This document shows, piece by piece, positions 18,832-26,704 of a stretch of 64,000 nucleotides of DNA. The position numbers and the translations under genes are program-made. The stretch's first letter is position 1, and each line of letters starts with the position of its first letter. A model generated the notes under the pieces. That model saw only the letters and a program-made list of their open reading frames with translations, ran no database searches and had not been told where the DNA came from. The DNA lies in NCBI RefSeq assembly GCF_016881405.1, contig NZ_WOFE01000009.1, forward strand, positions 41,769-105,768. Reading direction: 5' to 3'. Source of the stretch: Deefgea chitinilytica. Its GTDB lineage: Bacteria; Pseudomonadota; Gammaproteobacteria; Burkholderiales; Chitinibacteraceae.

Positions 18832-19815
18832 ATGCGGATTATCGAATCAGACGTCAGCTTAACAGCGCAGCGCAGTTTTCAGCGGGAACGCAGCGAGCGC
18901 GTATCAATTCGCTATGAAGCGCCGCGCCCTGTGCCAAACAATGTCGACGAGTCGGTGAGCATTTCCAGTGCCGCGCGGATGATTGAAGAGCAAGAAGAAG
19001 CCGTCAATAACGACCCGCGCCTCAGAATGATTAAAAGCTTACTCGAAGCAATGTTAGGCCATGAAATAAAGCTAGGGCATCAGGCGCCAGACACTAATAA
19101 AGCTGAGCTACAGAGCAATACCCAAACAACAACCCAAATCGAAGATGGTTTTAGCATCGAATATCACGCCAGCGAGCAAGAAAGCGAACAAACGCAATTT
19201 AATGCCGAGGGCGTCATCAAAACCGCCGATGGTCGTGAAATTAGCTTTAGCAGCGAACTCAAATTGAGCCGCAGTTTTAGCCAAACGGTCGATATCAACA
19301 TCGCCACCGGCAGCGCCGCGCGGCCAAAGAAAGACCCGCTGGTGCTCAATTACGATGCGCCCGTTGCGACGCTCTCAGATAAAACTTTCCAATTTGATAT
19401 CGATGCCGATGGGAAAAATGAAAGCCTGCATATGCTCACCCGAGGCAGCGCTTATTTGGCGCTGGATCGCAATCGCGATGGCAAAATCAATGATGGCAAA
19501 GAGTTATTTGGCGCGCAAAGTGGCAATGGCTTTGCCGATTTGACGCAATACGATGGCGACCAAAACGGTTGGATTGATGAGGCCGACACGGTGTATGCCG
19601 ACCTCAAACTCTGGCTAAAAGACGCCAGCGGTCAAGATCAGTTGCTCAGCATCAGCCAGCTGCGCATCGGTGCGATTTCTGTCCGCTATGCGCGTGGCGA
19701 CTTTGATTTGAATAATCAGCAAAACCAGAACTATGGCCAAATCCGTAGTTCTGGCGTCTATTTAAAAGAAAACGGTCAAGTCGGCACGCTGCAGCAAGTC
19801 GATCTGAGCGTTTAA
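18832..19815 (+). CDS. Hypothetical protein with EF-hand-like calcium-binding loops
   Basis: 327 residues, no signal peptide. N-terminal third is charged and helical with SISSAARMIEEQEE; the middle (about 124-150) holds the motif EGVIKTADGREISF; the C-terminal part has EF-hand-like loops DIDADGKNE (189-197), DRNRDGKIN (212-220) and DGDQNGWIDE (241-250). It looks like a cytoplasmic or non-classically exported calcium-binding protein. A second protein in this window (47666-48502) shares the TADG...F/I-E beta motif. GAGGT precedes the ATG. Function unknown. Confidence 0.75.
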   Translation: MRIIESDVSLTAQRSFQRERSERVSIRYEAPRPVPNNVDESVSISSAARMIEEQEEAVNNDPRLRMIKSLLEAMLGHEIKLGHQAPDTNKAELQSNTQTTTQIEDGFSIEYHASEQESEQTQFNAEGVIKTADGREISFSSELKLSRSFSQTVDINIATGSAARPKKDPLVLNYDAPVATLSDKTFQFDIDADGKNESLHMLTRGSAYLALDRNRDGKINDGKELFGAQSGNGFADLTQYDGDQNGWIDEADTVYADLKLWLKDASGQDQLLSISQLRIGAISVRYARGDFDLNNQQNQNYGQIRSSGVYLKENGQVGTLQQVDLSV

Positions 19816-19873
19816 TCATTCTCGCCAAAACGGGTGAACAGCATAGGCCATTCATCCAACTCGCCGCACTCAA

Positions 19874-20437
19874 TTACTGTGGATATAACAGCGGTGCCGT
19901 GATGGCCTGCACGCGTAAAACATCGCGCAAGCGGCGGTCGTCTTTGTTTTGTTGATTTAGATTTTCCAACTCGCGTTGATAACGGCGGCGGTCTTTGTCA
20001 TTGCCTGCAGCCTTGATTTTGTCTTGTAACCTGTCGCGCTGGCTAGCGTATTGGCTAATCCGCCATTCGGTTTGTTCTAAATCACGCTGAATCGTGAAGC
20101 GTTGAAACCCACGTTGATAGGCACTTTGAAACGCAGCTTGGCTCGCTGCTGGACAAACATTTGCCGCTGGCGTACCACGCAGGCCGACTTGATAACCATT
20201 CGATGCGGTGCAATAACTGCGTAGACCTTCACTGCGGCCACTATTGTATAAATTCAAATCGGGTTTTACTTTTTGCTTGCGACACGACTCAGCATGATCG
20301 GCGGCACGGGATTCATAGCCATTTTGTCCGTCCTTCAGGCCAATGCTATACCAGTCTCCGGTGCGGCATTCACTTTCACTCAAGGTAGAACAGGCACTCA
20401 TCAGCAAAACGAGGGATAGGGCAATCAGGATACGCAT
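19874..20437 (-). CDS. DUF2799 family lipoprotein
   Basis: 187 residues with a lipoprotein signal (lipobox LMSAC, Cys16). The mature part contains the family pattern: GDWYSIGLKDGQNG, then a Cys-containing helix, LYNSGRSEGLRSYC and GYQVGLRG, repeats in which short Y/G-rich segments alternate with cysteines. The C-terminal ~70 residues form a highly charged predicted coiled coil. Family function is not known. Convergent with the EF-hand-like gene. Confidence 0.85.
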   Translation of the reverse strand: MRILIALSLVLLMSACSTLSESECRTGDWYSIGLKDGQNGYESRAADHAESCRKQKVKPDLNLYNSGRSEGLRSYCTASNGYQVGLRGTPAANVCPAASQAAFQSAYQRGFQRFTIQRDLEQTEWRISQYASQRDRLQDKIKAAGNDKDRRRYQRELENLNQQNKDDRRLRDVLRVQAITAPLLYPQ

Positions 20438-20581
20438 TACTAACTCTTTGTCATATTGAATGGCGGCATTCTAATGACGAGCTTGCAGTAAATCTGGTGA
20501 AAAGTAACAGCAACGCGCCGCATTATTCACACCGCATAATGGACGATTTGCGCTTCTCTCTCGGCGGGATGAACTGAATAA

Positions 20582-20613
20582 AAAGCCGCTCGACCTCACT
20601 GTCGCGCGGCTTT
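20582..20613 (-). terminator. Terminator of the yeiH-like gene
   Basis: Stem AAAGCCGC / GCGGCTTT extended by CGAC / GTCG with a one-base bulge on each side; on the minus strand it ends in T's, about 20 bases after the stop at 20636. Confidence 0.75.
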
Positions 20614-20635
20614 GCTTATTTATAATATCAGCGAT

Positions 20636-21637
20636 TTACCAATGGCCGCCCACGTACTGCATCACCAAACTTGAACCTGCGACCATAATCCAAACCAACA
20701 AACCCAAAGCCACAGGACGCCAGCCGGTATTTTTCATTTTGCCCAAATCCGTTGACAAACCAATCGCCGTCAGCGCCGCGGTAATCATCACCGTTGAAAT
20801 ACTGTGCGCGGTGCGAGTGAGCATTTCTGGTAAGTAACCGTTAAAAATCGACGCCGCCAAAAACCACACGATGAACCACGGTACCGCATGTGCAATGCTG
20901 GCGCGCTGAACTTGGCCGTCTGCTGCTGCGTTACGCGTCATAAACACAAAACTCAAAATCAAGGTCACCGGAATAATCAGCATCGCACGGCTGAGCTTGA
21001 CGATAGTGGCGTGATCACCCGCCGCTTGGCTCCAAGAATACGCCGCAGCCACCACCGAAGAAGTATCGTTAATCGCCGTCCCCGCCCACAAGCCAAAGCC
21101 CGCATCCGACATACCTAGCCATTGCCCGAGCGGCGGAAAGATCAGCACCGCAACGATATTAAATAAGAAAATCGTCGATAAGGAAAACGCCGTTTCATGG
21201 TCATCGGGTTTGATGACCGGCGTCATCGCGGCAATCGCCGAGCCGCCACAGATAGCGGTACCGCCGCCAATCAATACACACAATTTGGTCGGAATTTTGA
21301 GTAATTTGCCAAAGGCAAAAGCACTGGCAAAGGCAATCGACAAGGTCACCAGCGTCACCGATAGTGATTTCAAGCCGGTATCCATCACCGCACTAATCGG
21401 CAACGCTAGCCCCAAGCCGACAATCGACCATTGCAATAATTGCTTGCCCGCAAATTGAATGCCGGGCAATTGTTGGGCGGAAATTGAAAAACGGCTGCGA
21501 ATCAGCAAACCCAATAAAATCCCGGCGACTGCGCCGCCCATCAGCGGTATTTGTTCACCAATGAGCTGAGCAACAACGGTAATCCCGGCAACGAGCAGCA
21601 GGCCCGGTATCAGCGACTTGAGCGTGGCGAGTTTCAT
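20636..21637 (-). CDS. yeiH: YeiH family putative sulfate exporter (UPF0324)
   Basis: A 333-residue inner-membrane protein with about ten hydrophobic segments. Family signatures include GGAVAGILLGLLIR near the start, the GGGTAICGGSAIAA turn in the middle, ETAFSLSTIFLFN and GTAINDTSSVVAA. The family is annotated as a putative sulfate exporter, but transport has little direct support. It is divergent from a LysR gene (21747), the same pairing as yeiH/yeiE in enterobacteria, which strengthens both assignments. Confidence 0.92.
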   Translation of the reverse strand: MKLATLKSLIPGLLLVAGITVVAQLIGEQIPLMGGAVAGILLGLLIRSRFSISAQQLPGIQFAGKQLLQWSIVGLGLALPISAVMDTGLKSLSVTLVTLSIAFASAFAFGKLLKIPTKLCVLIGGGTAICGGSAIAAMTPVIKPDDHETAFSLSTIFLFNIVAVLIFPPLGQWLGMSDAGFGLWAGTAINDTSSVVAAAYSWSQAAGDHATIVKLSRAMLIIPVTLILSFVFMTRNAAADGQVQRASIAHAVPWFIVWFLAASIFNGYLPEMLTRTAHSISTVMITAALTAIGLSTDLGKMKNTGWRPVALGLLVWIMVAGSSLVMQYVGGHW

Positions 21638-21746
21638 GATTTACCCCGTGTTGATTAAATAATGAGCACAGTGTAAAGTCGGCCATCCATCTTGAATAAC
21701 GGGTAATTCGGGTAAGTTCATCGGAAAAACCGATTAAAGGCACAGT

Positions 21747-22637
21747 ATGCTGAAAATGACATTACGGGAATTAGAGGTTTTTTGCGCCATCAATCGCACG
21801 GGCGGCGTCACCGCCGCAGCCGATGCCTTGGGTTTGTCGCAATCGGCAGCCAGTGGCGCATTGGCTGAACTAGAGCGCCGACTTGGCGTGAATCTATTTG
21901 ACCGCATCGGCCGCCGCGTCGTACTGAATGAGCATGGCCGCTATCTACTACCGCGCGCCGAAGAATTACTCGGGCAAGCGCAAACACTGGAAGAGAACTA
22001 CAACAACGGGGCGCCGAGCCGTCTGAATATCGCCGCCAGCCTGACCATCGGTAACTTTGTGCTGCCCGGCCTTTTGGGGCAATTGATGCAAGCGCGCCCC
22101 GAAGATCGTTACGACGTAGCGATTGGCAATTCACAGCAAGTGATCGAACGCCTGCTCGATAGTCGTGCCGATATTGGCCTGATTGAAGCGCCGATTACGC
22201 ATCGACAGTTAGTCAGCGAGCGCTGGTTAAGCGATGAAATGACGATCTTCGCCCGATTTGATCACCCACTAGTGGGGCAAACTCCGAGCTTGAGCGAGCT
22301 GGCCGCCACACCGTGGATCATGCGCGAACCCGGCTCGGGCGTTCGCAAAATGCTCGAAGCAATGCTGTTGCCGCATCTGGGTGGAATGAATTTATTGCTT
22401 GAACTCGGCAGTGGCGAAGCGGTACGCGAAGCAGTGCGCTTAGGGCTAGGGATTTCCTGCGGCTCGAAACGCGCGATTGCGCAGGAACTTGAGCGCGGCG
22501 AATTTGCGGCGATTCCACTGCCCAATATTCCAATGGAGCGTCGTTTTTACATCGTCTGGCACGCCGAAAAACGCCTCACCGCCGGCGCAGAGCGGCTACG
22601 TACGGCGTGTCACGCCATGATGAACAATCCGCCTTGA
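21747..22637 (+). CDS. LysR-family regulator, YeiE-like
   Basis: 296 residues: winged helix-turn-helix at about 5-63 (GGVTAAADALGLSQSAASGALAELERRLG) and a substrate-binding effector domain. By layout (divergent from yeiH, 109 bp apart) and by the sequence of its DNA-binding domain it corresponds to the YeiE/CysB-like regulators that control the adjacent exporter. The bases between the two genes should contain its operator. Confidence 0.9.
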   Translation: MLKMTLRELEVFCAINRTGGVTAAADALGLSQSAASGALAELERRLGVNLFDRIGRRVVLNEHGRYLLPRAEELLGQAQTLEENYNNGAPSRLNIAASLTIGNFVLPGLLGQLMQARPEDRYDVAIGNSQQVIERLLDSRADIGLIEAPITHRQLVSERWLSDEMTIFARFDHPLVGQTPSLSELAATPWIMREPGSGVRKMLEAMLLPHLGGMNLLLELGSGEAVREAVRLGLGISCGSKRAIAQELERGEFAAIPLPNIPMERRFYIVWHAEKRLTAGAERLRTACHAMMNNPP

Positions 22638-22731
22638 GCACCCAATCTGGGTATGCTTAATCATTTAAGCATCCGCTCTGATCAGATGCAGACACCCGCA
22701 CTTGAATTATCCAGAGCATGAGAGACAGCTC

Positions 22732-22747
22732 CCGACCCAAAGCGGAA
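22732..22747 (-). repeat. Cassette boundary motif A1 (3' type)
   Basis: Minus strand TTCCGCTTTGGGTCGG directly after the stop of the gene at 22749. Same motif family as sites at 23063-23079, 34733-34748 and 35031-35052. Confidence 0.6.
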
Positions 22748-22748
22748 C

Positions 22749-22997
22749 TTAAAATGGCCGTCGCCCTTTTTGGGCTAAAGCCTTAACCCAACGCTCATTA
22801 ATACTTTTTAACGGCTCAGCTTCATCGTCTATGTATTCATCTAAAGCAAGCTGCTCTTCTGAATTTAACGACAGAATCTCAGAAATGCAGCCGCATGAAA
22901 CTAATTGATTATTGCAAAATGGGCATCTTTCATTAGTACAAAAAATCTCATGCAATTGCCCTTTTACACAACCACAATCTGAGCATAATTCCGACAT
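22749..22997 (-). CDS. Small Cys-rich orphan protein (zinc-ribbon-like), cassette-borne
   Basis: 82 residues. Eight cysteines in the first ~37 residues, arranged CSDCGC ... CTNERCPFCNNQLVSCGC, suggest one or two zinc-binding knuckles; the rest is an acidic helix followed by a basic tail. No signal peptide and no recognised family. It is bounded on both sides by the inverted-repeat motif described at 23034-23079, in the same direction as the next gene (23105). AT-rich compared with the LysR gene before it. Confidence 0.65.
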   Translation of the reverse strand: MSELCSDCGCVKGQLHEIFCTNERCPFCNNQLVSCGCISEILSLNSEEQLALDEYIDDEAEPLKSINERWVKALAQKGRRPF

Positions 22998-23033
22998 ATC
23001 TTCTAATCCTGAGATTGTTAAATAGATAAGAAC

Positions 23034-23079
23034 TTCCGCTTCTGGCCGACTACCTCCTGTTTTCGACCCAAAGCAGTCC
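23034..23079 (-). repeat. Composite cassette boundary A2 (inverted repeat between two orphan genes)
   Basis: On the minus strand: GGACTGCTTTGGGTCGA, a 12-base spacer, then AGTCGGCCAGAAGCGGAA. The two arms pair imperfectly (CYGCTTYKGGYCGA on either strand), forming a hairpin of about 46 bases. It is the join between the 3' motif of one gene and the 5' motif of the next. It resembles an integron attC in being an imperfect palindrome between genes, but canonical GTTRRRY core sites are not present. Confidence 0.6.
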
Positions 23080-23104
23080 TATAAATCAAATTAGACGAAC
23101 TTGA

Positions 23105-23533
23105 TTAAGGTGATAAATAGACACCCAAAGCTCTCCTTATCTGGCTAAATAATTCGGCGCTATTTGTGGAGTTGCCACCTTTATCAAGCCTATCCACGCA
23201 TAGTTTTATTACTTCCAAAACTTTATTTGCTAAATATGTTTTTAACTCATAAGTATTCATTGGTAGCCAAATCTCAGCTGGTATTTGAATATCTAATGTT
23301 ATATAGCGCTTAGCTTTAGCAAAACGAAGACGGAAAAAACCCTCCGCACCAAATTTTTGTAGGCTTCCATCAACACGTAAAACTAAAATAAATTCATCAA
23401 TTGCATCGCAATATGTACTTGTTACATGCCTTTCAAGTTCTTTAAAAAGTTGAACTTTAAGATTTGCAACAATCTTTGTCTCTGGGCCTCCACCATCGCA
23501 GCCTATAGAAATTGCAGAAATACATACCTCCAA
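23105..23533 (-). CDS. Orphan protein of unknown function, cassette-borne
   Basis: 142 residues, acidic-to-neutral, mixed alpha/beta, no signal peptide: starts MEVCISAISIGCDGGG and ends LGVYLSP. I recognise no family. The only in-frame start with a plausible position is TTG at 23533, because a stop codon precedes it directly; unusually an ATG with GGAGG five bases away overlaps it in another frame. This may reflect a small frameshift at the 5' end or a true TTG start. Bounded by the same inverted-repeat motif as its neighbour and AT-rich. Confidence 0.6.
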   Translation of the reverse strand: MEVCISAISIGCDGGGPETKIVANLKVQLFKELERHVTSTYCDAIDEFILVLRVDGSLQKFGAEGFFRLRFAKAKRYITLDIQIPAEIWLPMNTYELKTYLANKVLEVIKLCVDRLDKGGNSTNSAELFSQIRRALGVYLSP

Positions 23534-23559
23534 TTAATGATTGCTAAAACATACGTTAA

Positions 23560-23577
23560 GTCCGCTGTTGGCCGACT
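23560..23577 (-). repeat. Cassette boundary motif A3 (5' type)
   Basis: Minus strand AGTCGGCCAACAGCGGAC, upstream of the gene at 23105-23533. Same as the 5' motif at 34437-34457 with few changes. Confidence 0.55.
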
Positions 23578-23785
23578 GCGGCCTCCCAGCTAGTCTAACC
23601 CAGTCCATTCATACAAGCATCATTCCTCATTTAATGGTGATTAAATTAAATATCACTTGCCCTCATCAGGGTATTGCCTTGTAGGCATTGATTGAGAACC
23701 GCAGTAAGTTAATACATCTTCATCGATGCTCGCCAATGCCGGGTGCGGCATCCTATCACGGCTGTTTTCACCCAGAGAGGCTCTG

Positions 23786-24502
23786 ATGTTTGAATATGTC
23801 ACAAAGCTACAAGACCGAATCACCACATTAATTGAACAGAATGCCACGCAAATGCCTGTGGCTGCCCAGTGGTTTGCCGATGCCATCGTCAATGACCAAA
23901 TGATTCATATTTTGGGCACTGGCCATTCGCATATGATCGGTCTGGAAGGCTTTATTCGCGCGGGGGGCTTGGGCAATATCAATGCGGTGCTCGATTCGAC
24001 CGTCACCACGGTCGATGGCGCGCTGCGTAGCTCGGCCTTGGAAAAGCTGCCGGGTTTGGCGGCGATTTTGTGGGCTGAGCAGCCGATTGCGGCGGGTGAT
24101 TTAATCGTGGTGATTTCTAATTCTGGCCGCAATACCTTGCCAATTGAGTTTGCCCAACTGGCCAAAGAAAAAGGCCATCGCGTGATTGCGATTACGTCGG
24201 TTGAGCAATCAAGCCAAAACCCAAGCCGACATCATTCTGGCCAAAAATTAATGGACATTGCGGACGTGGTGCTCGATAACTGCGTGCCACCGGGTGATGG
24301 CCTGTGCGAAGTGAATCAGCAAGTGACAGGGGCGTTTTCAACGATTGCCGGTTGTGTGCTAATCAATACCTTGGTCGTTGAATCACAAAAAATCGCGCTC
24401 GCGCAAGGCGTAACGCCGCTGATTTTCGCCAGCCAAAATGTCGATGGCTTTGATAATGATGCGGTTTACCAGCATTTCCGCGGTCGACTGAAATCGATGT
24501 AG
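23786..24502 (+). CDS. SIS-domain phosphosugar isomerase-type protein (UPF0309)
   Basis: 238 residues. SIS fold with the phosphosugar-binding loops: GTGHSHMIGLEGFIRAGG near the N terminus and VVISNSGRNTLPIEFA (the SNSGRN serine-rich turn) in the middle, with GDGLCEVNQ later. These proteins act on amino-sugar or sugar phosphates; in a chitin degrader a role in aminosugar metabolism is plausible but not shown. Start placed at ATG 23786 behind AGAGAGG; the open frame goes 20 codons further up without a ribosome site. Confidence 0.85.
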   Translation: MFEYVTKLQDRITTLIEQNATQMPVAAQWFADAIVNDQMIHILGTGHSHMIGLEGFIRAGGLGNINAVLDSTVTTVDGALRSSALEKLPGLAAILWAEQPIAAGDLIVVISNSGRNTLPIEFAQLAKEKGHRVIAITSVEQSSQNPSRHHSGQKLMDIADVVLDNCVPPGDGLCEVNQQVTGAFSTIAGCVLINTLVVESQKIALAQGVTPLIFASQNVDGFDNDAVYQHFRGRLKSM

Positions 24503-24599
24503 TTGCTAGGTATACGGCGGCAAATCAACTGAGAAAAACTTCATAAGCAAATACACTTAAATAATAAATTCTTTATGATGCTGTGCCGCGCTCGTTGAT

Positions 24600-24799
24600 C
24601 TAGGGCTTAAAAAGCCCGTTCAAGCGCACCGAGTGAGGAGAGAGACAAACAGCTTTATCGTTTGGCTCACGATCGACCGAGGGAACAGCGGAGCTGGGCG
24701 CCCCCGGGTCGCCTTCTCTTGCTTACTTCTCGCAGCGAAAAGAGAAGTAAATCCTCGTCGCAGACTGCGACTGTAAAACACCGTGCCGCAGGCACTTAT
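24600..24799 (-). repeat. Dispersed ~200-bp repeat, copy 2
   Basis: On the minus strand: TTACTTCTCTTTTCGC, then GAGAAGTAAGCAAGAGAAGG followed by CGACCCGGG, then CAAACGATAAAGCTGTTTG, TCTCTCTCC, and an end ACTCGGTGCGCTTGAACGG followed by GCTTTTTAAGC. The first blocks match copy 1 (6012) and the last matches copy 3 (35130). It fills the space between the SIS gene and the convergent small membrane protein gene. Confidence 0.65.
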
Positions 24800-24801
24800 C
24801 A

Positions 24802-25113
24802 CTATTTGATGGTAGCCAGCCACCTCCGTACTCCCCAAATCAGCAGCCACAACACGGCGGAGATGAACAACACCGCGGGAATAAAATACAAAGTATGCGC
24901 GATATGAAATCCGCCGGGCATAAAGGGAAATTGCCCCGGCCACAGCCAATGCCCCAATAAAGCCAAGGGCAAGGTGTAAATAAAAATCCAAATATTCGCG
25001 AGACCATCGGGGGGCTGCTGCCAAAACTGCAGCAGCACCAGCAAGCCGCCCACCGCATAGCCGCCGGGAAGCCAAAACTGCGCCCGCTGCAGCAGTGCGC
25101 GCAGAGTGCCCAT
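24802..25113 (-). CDS. Small membrane protein coupled to the patatin gene
   Basis: 103 residues with three hydrophobic segments (about 14-29, 42-57 and 72-93), so a small inner-membrane protein; no family recognised. Its ATG overlaps the stop of the upstream patatin gene by one base (TAATG), which implies translational coupling and a shared function or location. Its stop is at the edge of dispersed repeat copy 2. Confidence 0.7.
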   Translation of the reverse strand: MGTLRALLQRAQFWLPGGYAVGGLLVLLQFWQQPPDGLANIWIFIYTLPLALLGHWLWPGQFPFMPGGFHIAHTLYFIPAVLFISAVLWLLIWGVRRWLATIK

Positions 25114-26099
25114 TACGCTTTACTCAACTGAGCACACGCGTCGCGGTAGCCGACCTCAATCCGCGCGGCGATGCTGTTGGGCGAGAAATCCAAGGTGGTG
25201 CTTTGCTCGTCGGGCATTTGATTGGTAATCACGGTGGGCGCGAGCAGCATCCGTAGGCGAGCGATGTCTTTAAAACCGTCCATTTGCCGAATCGGTGAAT
25301 TCGCTGGCAACAGTTGATTGAGCGCGCCGTATAACTCGGCCAAGCCATTGTAATCAGCCATCCTTTCCATATCGCCCAAGACTTTATTCGAGAAAATAAT
25401 CTCCAGCATCCGATCTTGAGTTTGGGTCAGATTTTTTGGCAGTTGGCCTTTGAGCGGGAATAAATTGACGATGACAAAGTGCGCGTCGCTATCGGCGGGC
25501 AGCGCATTGATCATCGCCCCCAGTGGCGCATTATCAAACAGCCCGCCGTCCCAGTAATGTTTGCCTGCAATTTCAACGGGTGGAAACATCGGCGGAATCG
25601 AGAGCGAAGCGATGATGTGATCCATCGTGATGCGCTGGCCGTCGCGGTTGGTGAACACTTCGATCTCGCCACTTTCGATTTGCACAGCAGACAGCTGCAC
25701 GATGGTCTCGGATTCATTTAATTTATCAAAATCGACCAGCTCGGTGATCAACTCACGCAGCGGGTCGGCCGAATAAATGGACGTCCATTGATTCATATTC
25801 CACACATCGGTACGCAAGCGCGACATATGCGGATTGCCAAACAGCGATAGATTTTGCTCGACGATTTGCGGCGCGAATGGAATGTTCGGTACGGTGAGTT
25901 TTTGCCACAGGGTTTCCAGTGCCGCCAATGGATTGGCATTTTTGCTACCGACCAACACCGCTGTATTGACCGCGCCAATCGATACCCCCGCTACCATCTT
26001 TACAGGAAGCATTGCTAGCTCTTGCATTCGGCGCAATACCCCTAGTTCATACGCACCTAAAGCACCGCCCCCTTGCAGTAATAAAGCGATATTGTTCAT
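25113..26099 (-). CDS. Patatin-like phospholipase
   Basis: 328 residues with the full patatin set: glycine-rich oxyanion loop QGGGALGAYELG (10-12), nucleophile elbow GVSIG with Ser40, and the DGG part of the catalytic dyad in HYWDGGLFDN. Expected to hydrolyse acyl esters of phospholipids; there is no signal peptide, so it is cytoplasmic or peripheral to the inner membrane. It also has the C-terminal DUF3734-like helical region often seen in ~330-residue bacterial members. First gene of a two-gene unit with the small membrane protein. Confidence 0.9.
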   Translation of the reverse strand: MNNIALLLQGGGALGAYELGVLRRMQELAMLPVKMVAGVSIGAVNTAVLVGSKNANPLAALETLWQKLTVPNIPFAPQIVEQNLSLFGNPHMSRLRTDVWNMNQWTSIYSADPLRELITELVDFDKLNESETIVQLSAVQIESGEIEVFTNRDGQRITMDHIIASLSIPPMFPPVEIAGKHYWDGGLFDNAPLGAMINALPADSDAHFVIVNLFPLKGQLPKNLTQTQDRMLEIIFSNKVLGDMERMADYNGLAELYGALNQLLPANSPIRQMDGFKDIARLRMLLAPTVITNQMPDEQSTTLDFSPNSIAARIEVGYRDACAQLSKA

Positions 26100-26299
26100 G
26101 CCTGCTCCAATCTGAATGTTTCAAAAGTTTAAGTAGCAAACCACTGCTACGGTTTTGGGCTCGGTAATCGCTCTGCACACGGCGACCCGAGTACAGCTCG
26201 CTGGGTGTTTCGAATTGCTTCCATCACAAATAAATAAAGTTCAAATCAAATACGGGAATTTTTAACAAAATATCAAATTACTATTACACATACAACTGC

Positions 26300-26328
26300 A
26301 TGACAAATAATTAATATGAAATTGTCAT
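26300..26328. promoter_or_regulatory. Inverted repeat upstream of the HTH gene, possible operator
   Basis: Arms ATGACAAAT and AATTGTCAT (8 of 9 paired), 11 bases apart, 41 bases before the ATG of the small HTH protein. The region is very AT-rich. Placement suggests autoregulation; this is inference. Confidence 0.4.
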
Positions 26329-26368
26329 CAATCCAATTGCTTGAGGGCAATTTAAAACGGAGTTCACT

Positions 26369-26650
26369 ATGTCAGAAAAATTAATTAATCCTAAAGCCAT
26401 TCGCAAACAACTCGGAATGAATCAGCAGGAATTCTGGAGCAAAATTGGCGTAACCCAAAGTGGTGGTTCGCGTTATGAAAGCGGCCGCAATATGCCTAAA
26501 CCCGTACAAGAATTATTGCGCGTGGTACATATTGAAGGCATTGATTTAAGCAGCATTCGTAAAGATGATATTCGCACTTTGGAATATTTAAAAAATAAAC
26601 ATCCGAATTTATTTGAGAAAATTTACGACGAGGCGCATAGCGCAGTGTGA
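26369..26650 (+). CDS. Small helix-turn-helix (XRE-like) DNA-binding protein
   Basis: 93 residues. A lambda-repressor-like HTH covers about 8-50 (IRKQLGMNQQEFWSKIGVTQSGGSRYESGRNMPKPVQELLRVV), followed by a short helical tail. Resembles stand-alone antitoxin-type or regulatory XRE proteins common in betaproteobacteria. No toxin-like gene is adjacent: the convergent neighbour encodes an exported Cys-repeat protein. GGAG precedes the ATG and an inverted repeat lies in its promoter region. Confidence 0.85.
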   Translation: MSEKLINPKAIRKQLGMNQQEFWSKIGVTQSGGSRYESGRNMPKPVQELLRVVHIEGIDLSSIRKDDIRTLEYLKNKHPNLFEKIYDEAHSAV

Positions 26651-26672
26651 ACCTATGCATAATCGGATTAGA

Positions 26673-26700
26673 AAAAAGCCGTGCAACCGCACGGCTTTTT
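26673..26700. terminator. Bidirectional terminator
   Basis: Perfect 12-bp stem AAAAAGCCGTGC / GCACGGCTTTTT with loop AACC, between the HTH gene (plus) and the Cys-repeat gene (minus). Confidence 0.92.
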
Positions 26701-26704
26701 ATTT

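Noticed and set aside
23034..23079. Canonical integron attC site
   Set aside because: Imperfect palindrome between small genes, but no RYYYAAC/GTTRRRY core pair and no integrase in the window; kept only as an attC-like finding.
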